64,000 nt of DNA from positions 62,001 through 126,000 of the forward strand of contig MU404153.1 of the NCBI GenBank assembly GCA_022695795.1, read 5' to 3'. The translations under genes were made by a program, and so were the position numbers. Source of the stretch: Biscogniauxia marginata (Eukaryota > Ascomycota > Sordariomycetes > Xylariales > Xylariaceae). This document shows positions 24,501 to 34,474 of this stretch, piece by piece (position 1 is the first letter of the stretch; every line of letters begins with the position of its first letter). The notes under the pieces are model-generated. The model ran no database searches. It saw nothing but the letters and a program-made list of their open reading frames with translations, and was not told the DNA's origin.

Positions 24501-26328
24501 AGAAGGAGTCGGACTGGGGACCAAACTTGAAAACTATTAGGTACCTGTACCGGGCCGAGAAACCAGCGCTTTGTTGCGCTCCTGGTCCTGAGCCAGATAC
24601 CTAGCCGCCGCCAATAAGATCCCGCTATCTGGCAAATCAGTTGGCACTGGATTCTTATTAGTTGACTTCGCGTAATCTCGATCTAACACGAATCCTCGTG
24701 ATCAGCACTGTCTAAGACCTATCTCCAGGAGCTAGCCATGCTTGACAGAAATTCGCAGGATACCTTGGCATTCTCCAACAGAATATTAAGTTGATACGCT
24801 CTTGATCTCTTGATGATCTGAGCTCGTATCCCTTAGCACGTGCCCCCGAATTCGGTAAGAGTGCGGAACGGATCCCGCTTTGAAAGTAAATTAGGTAGGA
24901 AATGACGTTGACTTCATCATCGTCTGTTCCGGGGTAACTGGCCACCACCGTCAAGGACGGGATTGCCCCATCCACTGCGAAAGACAATAGCCCCATTTCG
25001 TACTTGTAGTTTTATCAGACCGCAAATAGGGGGAATGCCCTAACTCCTGTGCCCACCGTATCAGGCAGAGACACTTCTGCCACAAGTCAACGCCATGACA
25101 GTCGACTTTGTTCCCGCGCGTGCAAACTGAGTTGTCCTGGATGCTTAATTTAAAAATTAGGGAAGCTAATTGACTAGGTACCGGGATCAGGGAAGTATTC
25201 GTCTCGGCTCGTGCTGAACCGTAACAGGCAATGAGCTGGAAGCCTGGAGGAGGGAATTCTCCGATGAAAGAAAGTATTACCTACCTACCTATGTACTGTA
25301 TACGCAGTATATGAATACTGAGGAGGTATGACTCTTACACACACACATGTATTACAGATTACGCAGGGGCACTTGTTGTTTCTTTTTTCTGCACAAAACT
25401 TCTCACGTCGTCCGTCTATGGTATCTGAGGGTCCATGTTGCCCAGACCTAACGATCTGCTAGTCAAAGCCATGGCCATGGCGTAAAATCATCAAGATCTA
25501 TTGTAGCTCCAAGTAGTGCCCATAGAAGTTAACCATGGAAACTACTTTGGACTACAAATAGATGGCACGACCATGGGCAGATGTTGATGGAGAGTTGCCC
25601 AAACCCTGGTCGAAACCACAGATAAATTACACTGGGAATGCTGTACATACCCATGCTCTGATCGTCTCATTTGGTACCAGCTGGCACGCTCCGATCACGT
25701 CCTTGGAAGCGCAATGACAGGTCTAGACGGCTTTCCTTTTTATTCTCCTGGTTGGCGCAGCACGTGGTTTCCCCATAACTTAGTTTCCGAACAGGACCGA
25801 GCCAAGGCAACTTGTGGGTAATATGTTGTTCACGACCGACGTCGGTGTCTCATTCTCTAGGTAGGTAGTTTACAGGATGGTGATGAGCCAAAAACAGGCT
25901 TGGAATATAATGCGTGGTCGAAGGTGCCGCCGGACCTGAAAAAGAAGAGTTCGTGAACGAGACCCAAGCCAGAACCCCCCAACAACAACAAGCTTGCTGT
26001 CCCTTCGAGGGGACGAGCTTTCTAAGTAGATACAAGAAAAAAGCGCGGGGCTATTTGATGTCCTGGGAGTTTCATCCTAGTCCCTTGAGAGAGCCGTAAA
26101 CCTTGAATCCCAATCTAACATTAAACCGACACATGGATAAAAACGACATCGAGTCATTCCCATAAACCCTGAAGAGGTATTTTACATAACCACACACTCA
26201 ACGCCCAGCGACGACCACGTCGCTTTACTCCCCGCTTTTAACCCATGACGTGGCCCGCAGGCGGCGGGCGCCTCTTTGACCAATGGCCACCAACAAATCG
26301 ATCGACCAGAGCAAGCAAGCTTATTTCC
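21505..26328. other. 4.8-kb gene-poor region
   Basis: No frame with family features, splice logic or sustained length was found on either strand. Composition is moderately AT rich with an AT island at about 23395-23582 (separate entry), a poly-T/poly-G run near 23791-23811 and short ACCTACC clusters near 25280 and 25858. An unmatched 94-codon minus frame at 24712-24996 is the best open stretch but has no recognisable feature. This may be decayed mobile DNA. Confidence 0.45.
23395..23582. repeat. AT-rich island, RIP-like
   Basis: Nearly all A/T, dominated by TA, TTA and AAT runs, without coding potential. Its look matches sequences eroded by C-to-T mutation in ascomycetes. The original element cannot be identified. 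Confidence 0.5.
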
Positions 26329-27324
26329 TCAGATGCTTCTCGTGAACGTTCGGCGTATCCAGGCCAACCTAGCCTGTCTCGCCTGTACCGAGATGGGCGC
26401 GGTCGGGGCAATCCGATCGTAGCCATGCGGGCCACCTGGCCAGACGTGTAGCTCGGCAGTCACGCCAGCTTCCCAGAGCTTGGAGGCGAAGGCCAGAATC
26501 TCGTCGCGGAACGGCTCCGCAGATGCGCAGTCGAGAAAGGTTGGTGGCAGTCCAGACAGGTCCGTGGCCCGCGCTGGCGACTCATACTCGGAAACGGAAC
26601 TGGTTCCAATACGCTCGCCAAGGAGGCACCTCCAGGCGAATCTGTTCAACGTCGAGTTATAAAAGGGTCCGGTGGAGAACTGCTGTGCGGACACGGTGTC
26701 ATTCCTGTCGTCCAGCATGGGACACTCGAGAAACAGGCCGCACAGCTTGGGGCCTCCCTGATCGCGTGCCATGAGCGCGGTCGCGGCCGCTAGACCACCT
26801 CCGGCAGAAGTGCCGTACATCATGAGACGGTCGGGGTCGATCCCCAGCTCGGAAATGTTCCTGCCCAACCACAGCAGCGCGGCATAGCAGTCCTCGGCGG
26901 GCTGTCGGCCTGTGCACTCTGGCGCCCGGCCGTACTCGACGCTGACGCTGATGGCGTTGAACTCCTTCGCCCACACGACACTAGTGTCTAGCCCGGCAAA
27001 GCGATTGGCCGCGACCAGGGCACCGCCGTGGATGTAAAAAATGCAGGGCTGACCGCCATTCTTCTCCCCAATTGGCCGCACCACCGACACCGTGAGACTC
27101 TGCCTGGGTCCAGGGATGGAAATGTTCTCGACGTGGACGCTCTTGTCGGCGAGCAGTGCGTCGGTGAAAGGCTGCGTCCGTGCGGCCGACTCCTTTCGAA
27201 TTCTGTCGACCTCGTAGCGTTCAGGCATGCTCCCTAGGGCCTTAAAGATCGGTTCAATTTCTGGGTCGTAGGGCGGTCTTGGCAATCGATCGGCCGGTCC
27301 AGCCATGCTCAGAACTTTGCGCAT
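26329..27324 (-). CDS. Alpha/beta hydrolase fold-3 esterase/lipase (HSL type)
   Basis: Intronless; about 331 residues from the ATG at 27324 (a second in-frame ATG at 27306 would remove six residues). The frame stays open further upstream only by reading through a CA microsatellite, so the later start is preferred. HSL-family marks are the oxyanion motif HGGALVA (about residues 99-105), the nucleophile elbow GTSAGGG (Ser about 173), the acid segment SAEPFRDE (about 267-274) and GGPHGYD with the catalytic His near 299. In the acid position many family members have D-P-L-R-D-E; here the first residue is Glu, a variant also known in fungal and bacterial relatives. No signal peptide is visible, so it is probably intracellular. 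Substrate is unknown; a short-chain ester is typical. No functional partner lies next to it. Confidence 0.87.
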   Translation of the reverse strand: MRKVLSMAGPADRLPRPPYDPEIEPIFKALGSMPERYEVDRIRKESAARTQPFTDALLADKSVHVENISIPGPRQSLTVSVVRPIGEKNGGQPCIFYIHGGALVAANRFAGLDTSVVWAKEFNAISVSVEYGRAPECTGRQPAEDCYAALLWLGRNISELGIDPDRLMMYGTSAGGGLAAATALMARDQGGPKLCGLFLECPMLDDRNDTVSAQQFSTGPFYNSTLNRFAWRCLLGERIGTSSVSEYESPARATDLSGLPPTFLDCASAEPFRDEILAFASKLWEAGVTAELHVWPGGPHGYDRIAPTAPISVQARQARLAWIRRTFTRSI

Positions 27325-27394
27325 CTTCGCGCGACTGACGGGTTGACTTATATAGCAGAGTTGTAAAGTAGACAAAGGAGGTAATCGGCAGGGG

Positions 27395-27407
27395 ACACAC
27401 ACATACA

Positions 27408-27449
<42 letters not shown>
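27395..27449. repeat. (CA)n microsatellite upstream of hydrolase
   Basis: About 55 nt of nearly pure CA dinucleotide with two CATACA interruptions, about 70 nt upstream of the hydrolase start, so probably in its 5' leader or core promoter. Confidence 0.95.
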
Positions 27450-27453
<4 letters not shown>

Positions 27454-27534
27454 GAGAGTGAGAGAGGGTGTGAGAGAAGGAAGAGAGAGAGGGTTGAGCG
27501 AGTGAAGTGTGTGTCTGTCTGTCTGTGTGTGCGT

Positions 27535-27612
27535 GTTAGTGTTAGTGTTGGTATTGGTATTGGTATTGGTATTGGTATTGGTATTGGTATTGGTGTTGGT
27601 GTTGGTGTTGGT
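27535..27612. repeat. Hexanucleotide TGGTAT/TGGTGT tandem array
   Basis: The run starts with GTTAGT copies, becomes TGGTAT repeated about seven times, then TGGTGT copies. The graded change along the array suggests slippage with later substitutions. Confidence 0.95.
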
Positions 27613-28674
27613 CTTGAAGATCTTTGATTTTAAGATATTGCCTGGGGGAAGCTCGTCTACATTTATTTATTATTACTGATGCTCCGGAGAACCGAGAGCT
27701 GGGAAGAGAGGTCTTGGCATGGACTGGTCGATCACGGCAGTCTAGGCTAGGTTTTTTTCCTGCTACTATGCTGCAGGGGGGGAGATGACCGGTGGGAAGA
27801 TATGGAGCAAGAGGGCCACGGCAGTTTTATTAACATGGCATGATCGGTTTCGGCAGACACAGAAAAAGGAAAGCTGTGGGAGAAGATTTCGACGGCCGGA
27901 CGGAAGGGAGGCCATCGCCTGTGGTTTCAAGTCGGAGACGAATGATAACGAGCAGGGCTCATCCGCTGAAGCCGAGAGGACGCCGCAGGCAGAAGACGAG
28001 GGTGATGAGAAGGGGTTTATTGGGCGAATGGGGTCCTGCTCACGACCAAGGCTGCAGAAGTGCAGACGGCGAGTAGTTAGCAAGCCATCAGAAACCCCGT
28101 GACTGCGCTCGTATGCATGCATCATGCACCTTGCATGCACTCTCGTCATCCTTTTGTCGAGTAGTGGATTTTCTATGGTTGAGGCTGATGATGGAGCCGT
28201 GGACACTCGTTGCAGTCCCTGCCGGATTGGGGTAGACTGGGCTGGGAACCTAGACGATGCAATTAAGCGAGACTACCTACTGGTATCGGGGGGCCATCAT
28301 TCGTTCCCGTTTTTTTAAACTATTTTTTTCGATCCTTTTTTCAGAGATATGCTTGTATCAGGAATACGGAGGGCCGTAATGCCTTACTTGAAGCTCGGCG
28401 CTCCCTTCTCTGTTTTTCCTTTTTCCTCCCGGAATTTCTCCGTTTTTCACTACTCCAACTACTACTGAGGTCCTACTACTACTACTAGGCACTACTAGCA
28501 GGACTTACCACCCATCACAGAGATTCCATACACAGTACTATTTACTAGGTATCATTACTGCACCTAGTAATTAAGGTAATAGCAAATAAGAAAAAAAAAC
28601 AAGGAAACGAAAAAGGACAAAAGGACAAAAGTACACACACCTCACATGCCTTAGCGTTCAACCGATCATCTACC

Positions 28675-29277
28675 ATGGCTTATGGCGTCGTCCCGAGGAC
28701 GAATGAGGTCATTCCCGGCGCCTCTGTGAATATCGTGCTGAAAGCCGACCAACGGACAGGCCGTCAAGTTAGCGGCGTTGTTCGTGATGTGCTCACAAGA
28801 GGCGACCACCATCGTGGCATCAAAGTGCGACTCGCCGATGGGCGCATAGGTCGGGTGCAGAGCATGGCGTCGGCCGCTTCTGATTCTTCTTCATCGTCCG
28901 CATCCGATCCCACTGCCATGGATAGTCTCACGCTTCCTGTGGACACACAGCCGACTCCATTGGGCATGATGTCGTCAAGAGGTCGTGGGCAGCGACCGTG
29001 TTATCGAGATGTCCGACTTGACGAGCCACTGGACGTTCCACCGGAGCAAATAGATCTAGCAGCATACATCGTGCCCGCAAAGCGAAAAGGCAAGGGCAGA
29101 AAGAACCCCAAGACTGACCAGACGGAAGGTTTGACTGGTAGTGAAAACACTCCCCAGAGCGAAAACCTGGGCGCCACTAGGGATCTGACTACGGCGATAG
29201 CTACCTGTCCTGTTTGCGGTGCTTTTGAAGGTGACGAGGCTGCTGTAGCCCATCACGTTGCAGAACATTTCGAATGA
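28675..29277 (+). CDS. YwbE-domain plus zinc-finger protein (UPF0590 type)
   Basis: Single exon, 200 residues, starting at the ATG in ACCATGG. The N-terminus is a YwbE/DUF2196 domain, about residues 13-65: IPGASVNIVLKADQRTGRQV, followed by GVVRDVLTRG, HHRGIKVRLADG and IGRVQ. A Ser-rich linker, a conserved middle segment (RGRGQRPCYRDVRLDEP) and a Lys-rich stretch follow. The C-terminus is a C2H2-like finger with Cys178, Cys181, His194 and His198 (CPVCGAFEGDEAAVAHHVAEHF), resembling UBZ4-type ubiquitin-binding fingers. The same two-domain order is known in fungal UPF0590 proteins of unknown function. YwbE domains have an OB/SH3-like small beta fold, so nucleic-acid binding is possible, but that is inference. 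It stands alone with its own promoter. Confidence 0.85.
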   Translation: MAYGVVPRTNEVIPGASVNIVLKADQRTGRQVSGVVRDVLTRGDHHRGIKVRLADGRIGRVQSMASAASDSSSSSASDPTAMDSLTLPVDTQPTPLGMMSSRGRGQRPCYRDVRLDEPLDVPPEQIDLAAYIVPAKRKGKGRKNPKTDQTEGLTGSENTPQSENLGATRDLTTAIATCPVCGAFEGDEAAVAHHVAEHFE

Positions 29278-29734
29278 GACGGACAATGTTGACCCTGATG
29301 GGTGTCCCACAATTTCCCCTATCTAAGCCCAGATCGCAGAGAACAAGCATGATCACAATTACACAGTCAATGACCTTCTAGAAATCACCCAATAGGTCCA
29401 GTTTTGTCATATTCTGTGGGATAACACACCTTATTGAAGGCTGCCAAAGGGGACGTGTCTCCCCTTGGCCAGGACAAAATCATGGTCCTGCAGCCGTGTT
29501 CGGGCTTCTCCATCTTGGGCAGAGTGCATCGGCACAGGCTATTTATGCCATGCTAGCTGCAGATGATAAAGGCTATTTGTCGGGGGCGATTATATCATAG
29601 CCTGCATTCGTGAGGCCTCTTTATGGGACGGTAGCCATCAAGGTCCTCGCCACCTAATATGTTTACGTCCCTTAAGACAGGTGGGCCAACCCGATCTGCC
29701 TGGGCTATTACTTGCTCTCAGGTTCTCAAACAAA
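29278..29734. other. Intergenic
   Basis: This is the 3' flank of the YwbE-domain gene and the promoter side of the FAD oxidoreductase. No gene was supported. An upstream exon for the oxidoreductase cannot be excluded. Confidence 0.4.
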
Positions 29735-31403
29735 ATGTTAGACGATAAAGTAGTTGGTATTCATGTCCACGATGTTGTAATCGTTGGCGCCGGCCCATGT
29801 GGTCTTGCGGTGGCCGCACGATTATCTGAGCATATGCCGGCTGCCAACTTCACGGAGGATGAGCATCAGAGATACTATTGGATCAAAAAGCATAGACATC
29901 AAGCGAGCGTCAAGAGCTACAAAACTGGCTTAGAAACACGACGCCAGTCTGATACCACATCGACCAAAGCAAAACTTGACCTGCTGGTGCTCGACTCAAC
30001 TGATAACCGCTGGATGACACGATGGAAATGCCTCTTCAAAACCTTTGATATCTCATACCTTCGCAGTCCTATGTTCTTCCATATCGACCCAGCCGAACGG
30101 GATGGGCTTTTGGCCTATACGTACAGGAATGAGAGGAGCGGCGAGCTCAAGGAGATTCGGGGTTGCGTTGGGAAGGAGCTGAGTAAACATCAAAGGAAGA
30201 AGAGGGAGAGATCTGGGAGAAAGTAAGCTTGAATATAAAGTCTAGGTTTCAATGTGCACTAAAAGTTTCAGACCCAAGGCCGAACCGACTGTTGACGAGC
30301 GAGATCGCAACGACTACTTCGTTCCCTCAACACCTCTCTTTTTTTCTCACTGCAACTGCCTCACGGACCGCTATAATCTCTCTAGCAATGTCATCTCTCA
30401 CGAAAACGTCAAAGACATTCGCTATGGCTATATCGAAGACTTCTCTGAAACCGAGAAGGTCTTCACTATTAAAACTGACAGCAAATGTCATTATGCAAGG
30501 ACTGTTGTACTAGCCGTCGGAGGTAATCCACCCTACATACCGGGCTTGAAACCATCAGAGGAATTGGAGGGAGCAACCCACGCGATGCAGATTAAGGAAT
30601 TCCCATCCTCATCTATCCGCCAGAAGATTGCTACCAGAAATTCAACCAACGTCTTGATAGTCGGAGGAGGGCTGACTTCGGCACAACTAGCCGACCTAGC
30701 CATCCGAAAGGGTGTGTCGAAGGCGTGGCTAATTATGCGCGGGCCCCTGAAAGTAAAGCCGTTCGACATCGGCCTTGAGTGGGTAGGAAAGTTCCGGAAC
30801 TTTGAACAGGCGGCGTTCTGGTCGTCTGACACGGATGAAGAGCGATGGGAGAAGATCAAAATGGCACGGAATGGCGGTAGTATTACGCCGCCCTATAAGA
30901 AGGTCCTCGAGCGGCACGTAGCTTCTGGTCAGCTGAACATACTTCTAAACACTACGATCGAGAGCAAGTTGTGGGACCCGACGTCAAAGACCTGGACGGT
31001 ATCGTTATCCGGGGACAATGAAAGGCTGCCTCCTATCGATCATATTTACTTCGCCACAGGAGTCCAGGGCAACTTTGAGGATCTTCCCTTTCTCCGATCC
31101 ATGTGTAGCGACTATCCAATCCAGAACTGCGGAGGTATGCCTTGCATTACTGAAAACATGGCGTGGCGAGATGATGTCCCACTCTTTGTCTCCGGAAGAC
31201 TGGCCGCATTGCAGATCGGCCCGGGGGCTCCAAATCTAATCGGCGCTAGGATAGGGGCGGAGAGAATTGCCTGGTCGATTCAGGATATCCTAGGGGCGAA
31301 TGAAGGGGGTAGCCATGCTGACTCGAATCGAAGCAAGTTCAATTATCTCACGGGCAGAGGCAGTCGCTTTGATGCCCTATCTACTATTTCTGTTGGTGTA
31401 TGA
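29735..31403 (+). CDS. FAD/NAD(P)-dependent monooxygenase-like oxidoreductase
   Basis: Exons 29735-30222 and 30272-31403; 539 residues. The 49-nt intron (GTAAGC...TTTCAG) is needed: the exon 1 frame stops at once without it, and splicing gives the continuous KPKAEPTVDERDRNDYFVPS. The start is the first ATG before the Rossmann domain. Two dinucleotide folds are visible: VVIVGAGPCGLAVAARL near the N-terminus (FAD) and NVLIVGGGLTSAQLADLAIR in the middle (NAD(P)H), plus an ATG-type motif (IYFATGVQGN) and a C-terminal GPGAPNLIGARIGAERIAW. The layout resembles the SidA/IucD/PvdA N-hydroxylating monooxygenase superfamily and relatives often annotated ornithine N5-oxygenase-like. No siderophore synthetase is nearby, so a siderophore role is unsupported. 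Substrate is unknown. Confidence 0.82.
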
Positions 31404-32731
31404 GGTTGGATTAGGTGACCTTGACACATTTTCGTGTCTTTGGCGGGTTCGGGCTGTCTTGGCCATTGTGGTCGGTCGGCCGTAGCGGATAGATGAGGAT
31501 GAGACGTAGCATAACTATATCTGAGCGCTGTTTTCTCTTTAAGCACAATGATATTTCAGGTGGATTTCCTAGTTAAATGAATGCCCGTACGATATTTAGG
31601 CCTTGTCGCATATAAGAGGGAATGGTAAGCGCGGGTAAATTTCATTATACCCCCCTTCAATTATTCATGAACCGGATGTTTTTAGGCATAAGAATCGGTA
31701 TGGTAACGTATACAATTAAATGTTAAAAGTTAGGTGAATCTCCTACATATGGAATCCCGTGCTACACTAGAGACGGATATATTATTATTATATGAGTGTA
31801 ATAATTGTCATTAGTCTACGGGTTGGAGGCGAATTAATCGAGGTAAACTCTCATTGATGCCAGTTCCCGCTTCGGTGTCATTTTCGAGAGAGATCTCGCT
31901 TTACACCAACTAAATCCAATTAGCAGCTATTCTTCACCAGATACACCCCCCAACTTAGCCCCTCTTCTGTTTTCTTCCTCCCCCGACTTCCGCCTCTCAA
32001 TCGGAACCAGGCTCTTTCTTCTCGAAAACCTGGAACTCCGCCGTCCTGCGTTGAGGCTGGAACCGGTGTCGTTGTTGCAGAGACGGCGGCACCGACAGCG
32101 GCGTTTTGGTCCACTACCGATGTCGACATTGTGGAAGCGAGGGGTAATGGTCTTCTGCTAGGCTGGTAAATCGTCTGGGAGTGAGCTATGCTAGAACAGA
32201 GAGGTCAAGGTGTTGCGGAAGCTTCACAACCTAAGTTGGAACGGTTGAAGAGCGATGCGTACCCTACCCCTTACTTGGCACGGGACGTGGCCCTAAGTTT
32301 TGAAACTTTTTTTCTTGTGTTATTGTTATTCTCCTTAGGAGTGAGACTGGAATACCAACTCCAGTAAGATCACTTACATCAGTATTGTATTCTTGAGCAG
32401 CTTAGACGAGATACTACCAAGACCATCGAGAACGATGGATGGCTTATTAGTACAATAAAACTGGAAGATTTTGATCCCCGGTCATAGAGAGTCTAAGTTA
32501 AATAAAGTAAGGGGGGATTACTGACATAAGCTGATAGACATTAACTGTTAATGCAACAATTAAATAATTTTGGCATTATATATATTGTATAACATTATAT
32601 AGTGTAGGCTGGCCCATGATATCTGAGAACAGCAACTCAGGCATCTCTTTACTGTCTCCCGCTGATCAAATCCCTTCTAAGTTCTAATCTCCAAGCCGAA
32701 CCCATTATGATTTATCGAAAGGCCAGGCGGT
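31404..32731. other. Intergenic, AT-rich in parts
   Basis: Mostly low-complexity and AT-rich sequence (for example 32500-32600). It contains one small candidate ORF, listed separately. Nothing else was supported. Confidence 0.4.
31920..32129 (-). CDS. Possible 69-residue small protein
   Basis: The frame opens with an ATG in good context (CCACAATGTCG) and encodes an Ala/Thr/Val-rich N-terminus (MSTSVVDQNAAVGAAVSATT) followed by a basic stretch (RLRGGSRGRKK). No domain is recognised. The composition is more gene-like than that of surrounding frames, but the length is within chance. It could be the first exon of a longer gene. Confidence 0.25.
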   Translation of the reverse strand: MSTSVVDQNAAVGAAVSATTTPVPASTQDGGVPGFREERAWFRLRGGSRGRKKTEEGLSWGVYLVKNSC

Positions 32732-33283
32732 TTATAGGACCGCGACGGCACCCAGGAAGCCGGCAGCGGCGGCCACGACAAAACCGGTCTCACGCGGCGC
32801 AGCATTAGGGGTAGCGGTCTGAGAGGCGCTACCGCTGCTGGCTGTCGATCCCGAAGTCGAAGTGGCCCTGGACGAGCTGCCAGCGGCGGTTGTGCCAGCG
32901 CCAGTGCTGGCCGCAGTGCTGCACACAGGCACTTCCGAAGCGTAGGCACTGAGGCTGGTGCACGAAGCCAGTGCGCTTTCAAGGGCGGCGCCGTTGGAAG
33001 AGTACCAGTCCAGCACCTCGGAGGTGTAGGAGCTCAACTCAGACGAGAGCGAGCCGGTCAAGGTGGGAGTGGCGCAGGGATCGGCAGGCATGGTGATGCT
33101 TAGCAAGTCGTCTGGCGGCATCGGTAGATCAGCGTATAAGGGCATAATGTCGTTGATGGCCGACTGGCAGGTCTCGTCGAGCTCCTGGCGGCCTTGTAGG
33201 AAGAAATCCCGCTTGGCGACGGCGGGGAGATGCGCGGAGGCGGCGCCGACGAGAGCAGCCGCGAGGACGACGTTGGTAACCAT
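32732..33283 (-). CDS. Small secreted, probably GPI-anchored, Ser/Thr-rich protein
   Basis: Intronless, 183 residues. The start ATG at 33283 is followed by a signal peptide (VVLAAALVGAASA) and a dibasic KR at about 24-25, a likely Kex2-type site. The central domain has spaced Cys residues and a DPCATP segment. The C-terminal third is a Ser/Thr/Gly/Ala-rich stalk ending in a hydrophobic tail (TGFVVAAAAGFLGAVAVL), as in GPI-anchored cell-surface proteins. The arrangement recalls the fungal proteins annotated infection-structure-specific protein, but I cannot prove homology. Role is probably cell wall or surface; exact function is unknown. A TATA-like sequence lies about 190 nt upstream and a TGAA/TGAG tetranucleotide array lies between them. 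Confidence 0.75.
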   Translation of the reverse strand: MVTNVVLAAALVGAASAHLPAVAKRDFFLQGRQELDETCQSAINDIMPLYADLPMPPDDLLSITMPADPCATPTLTGSLSSELSSYTSEVLDWYSSNGAALESALASCTSLSAYASEVPVCSTAASTGAGTTAAGSSSRATSTSGSTASSGSASQTATPNAAPRETGFVVAAAAGFLGAVAVL

Positions 33284-33350
33284 GATGGATCAAGGAACGA
33301 TTAAATAGGTAGATAGAGATCGACGAGTGGACTTTGGTATGTTAAAGGTT

Positions 33351-33405
33351 GAATGAGTGAGTGTGAGTGAATGAATGAATGAATGAATGAATGAGTGAGT
33401 GAGTG
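33351..33405. repeat. TGAA/TGAG tetranucleotide array
   Basis: About 55 nt of TGAG and TGAA units (TGAATGAATGAATGAATGAA in the core), located in the probable 5' leader of the secreted-protein gene, roughly 70-120 nt before its start codon. Confidence 0.95.
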
Positions 33406-33469
33406 GAAAGCTCGTAAGCAGGTCAAAGGAATGACCGACCAAAGCAGCGAAAATGAGGGTATAGCCGCG

Positions 33470-33480
33470 TTATATAAACC
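33470..33480 (-). promoter_or_regulatory. TATA-like element of the secreted-protein gene
   Basis: The minus strand reads GGTTTATATAA about 190 nt upstream of the ATG at 33283, a plausible core-promoter position for an inducible fungal gene. Confidence 0.4.
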
Positions 33481-34474
33481 AATGCATATAAATATAACAA
33501 AGAAGGCAGCAAGAAATAAGCTTTTCTCTTGATCAACGAAGATCTAGAATTGTTCGTCTGGGCAAGAAGAGGAAGATCGTCGGGCTTTTTAACCTGGACG
33601 GGAAAAGGGGGGTCTACCAGGCTTCTCCGAAGGACTCTTCAATGGCGCCTAGGGCTGATCCACTAAAACATGCTGCTAGGAATCTCCGGTAACTTGATTA
33701 GGCGGCGGCGTCCTTTTCCAAAACAACCCCTGATAGGCTCGGAGGGGAGAGTCGGACGATGATTGGGCATTGAATCGTTAGTGTCGCCTCTAGCGAGGGC
33801 TCCTTATGTGTGTGGTATAAGTCTAGATTGCTCGTATTCCAGGTACGAATTACATACGCCGAGCTTCACGGCCAGGCTATCTTCTTATGTATCTATATTG
33901 ATGTCTAGGTCCTCCATGGATTGGAACTAACAAAAGTTCGTTGGTCTAACAAGAAGTAGGTTTCTGGTAACTCGTACAGCGCATTTGCTCTAGATGGTCT
34001 AGTTTAATTTCGCCCCTGAAACAATATGCGACATACGGTGGACTGCAGAAAGCGGCACAGCACCGAACGGAAATTGATCACGACGGGGCGACCAGCTTTG
34101 GAGAACTGCTGCCTGGACACATTCTTGATTGAGACCGGCCACTCCTCCACGGTGATGACGAGGACCGATCCAACTACAAGACACTTCACGGCTAGCGACA
34201 GACTCAAAACCTGAGACAAAACCTGGACGGGGAGCATATGGAGAGGGGACAAGTCATAACCGCATTATTCATTACAGCCTGGGATATAACAAAAAAACTC
34301 GTACTCTCGTTTATGTTCATATCACCATTTCATTCCTCCCCCGCGCAGGTTGTGTGGTATGTCTGCTGCGAATAGAAAGACTCCATGACACTATCCATCC
34401 GCCCGCCAACCACCCTTCCGTCCATCCACCCCAACCCTCAAAACTTTCCTCCCCCAAATCTGTGCCATTTACCG

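Larger units (their letters stand above)
27325..28674. other. Intergenic with microsatellites
   Basis: This is the divergent region between the hydrolase (-) and the YwbE-domain gene (+). It contains a CA microsatellite, a TGGTAT hexanucleotide array and an ACT-rich stretch at about 28460-28500. Frames at 27766-28206 overlap on both strands and look like chance. No gene was supported. Confidence 0.5.
33284..34474. other. Intergenic
   Basis: This holds the promoter of the small secreted protein and, toward 34474, the 3' flank of the MFS gene. No coding region was supported. Confidence 0.45.

Noticed and set aside
24712..24996. 94-codon minus frame in the gene desert
   Set aside because: It starts with ATG and has fair composition, but shows no recognisable domain, signal or splice partner; kept only as a note.
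27766..28206. Frames on both strands near 28 kb
   Set aside because: They overlap each other in opposite directions, lack family features and lie in a microsatellite-rich spacer.
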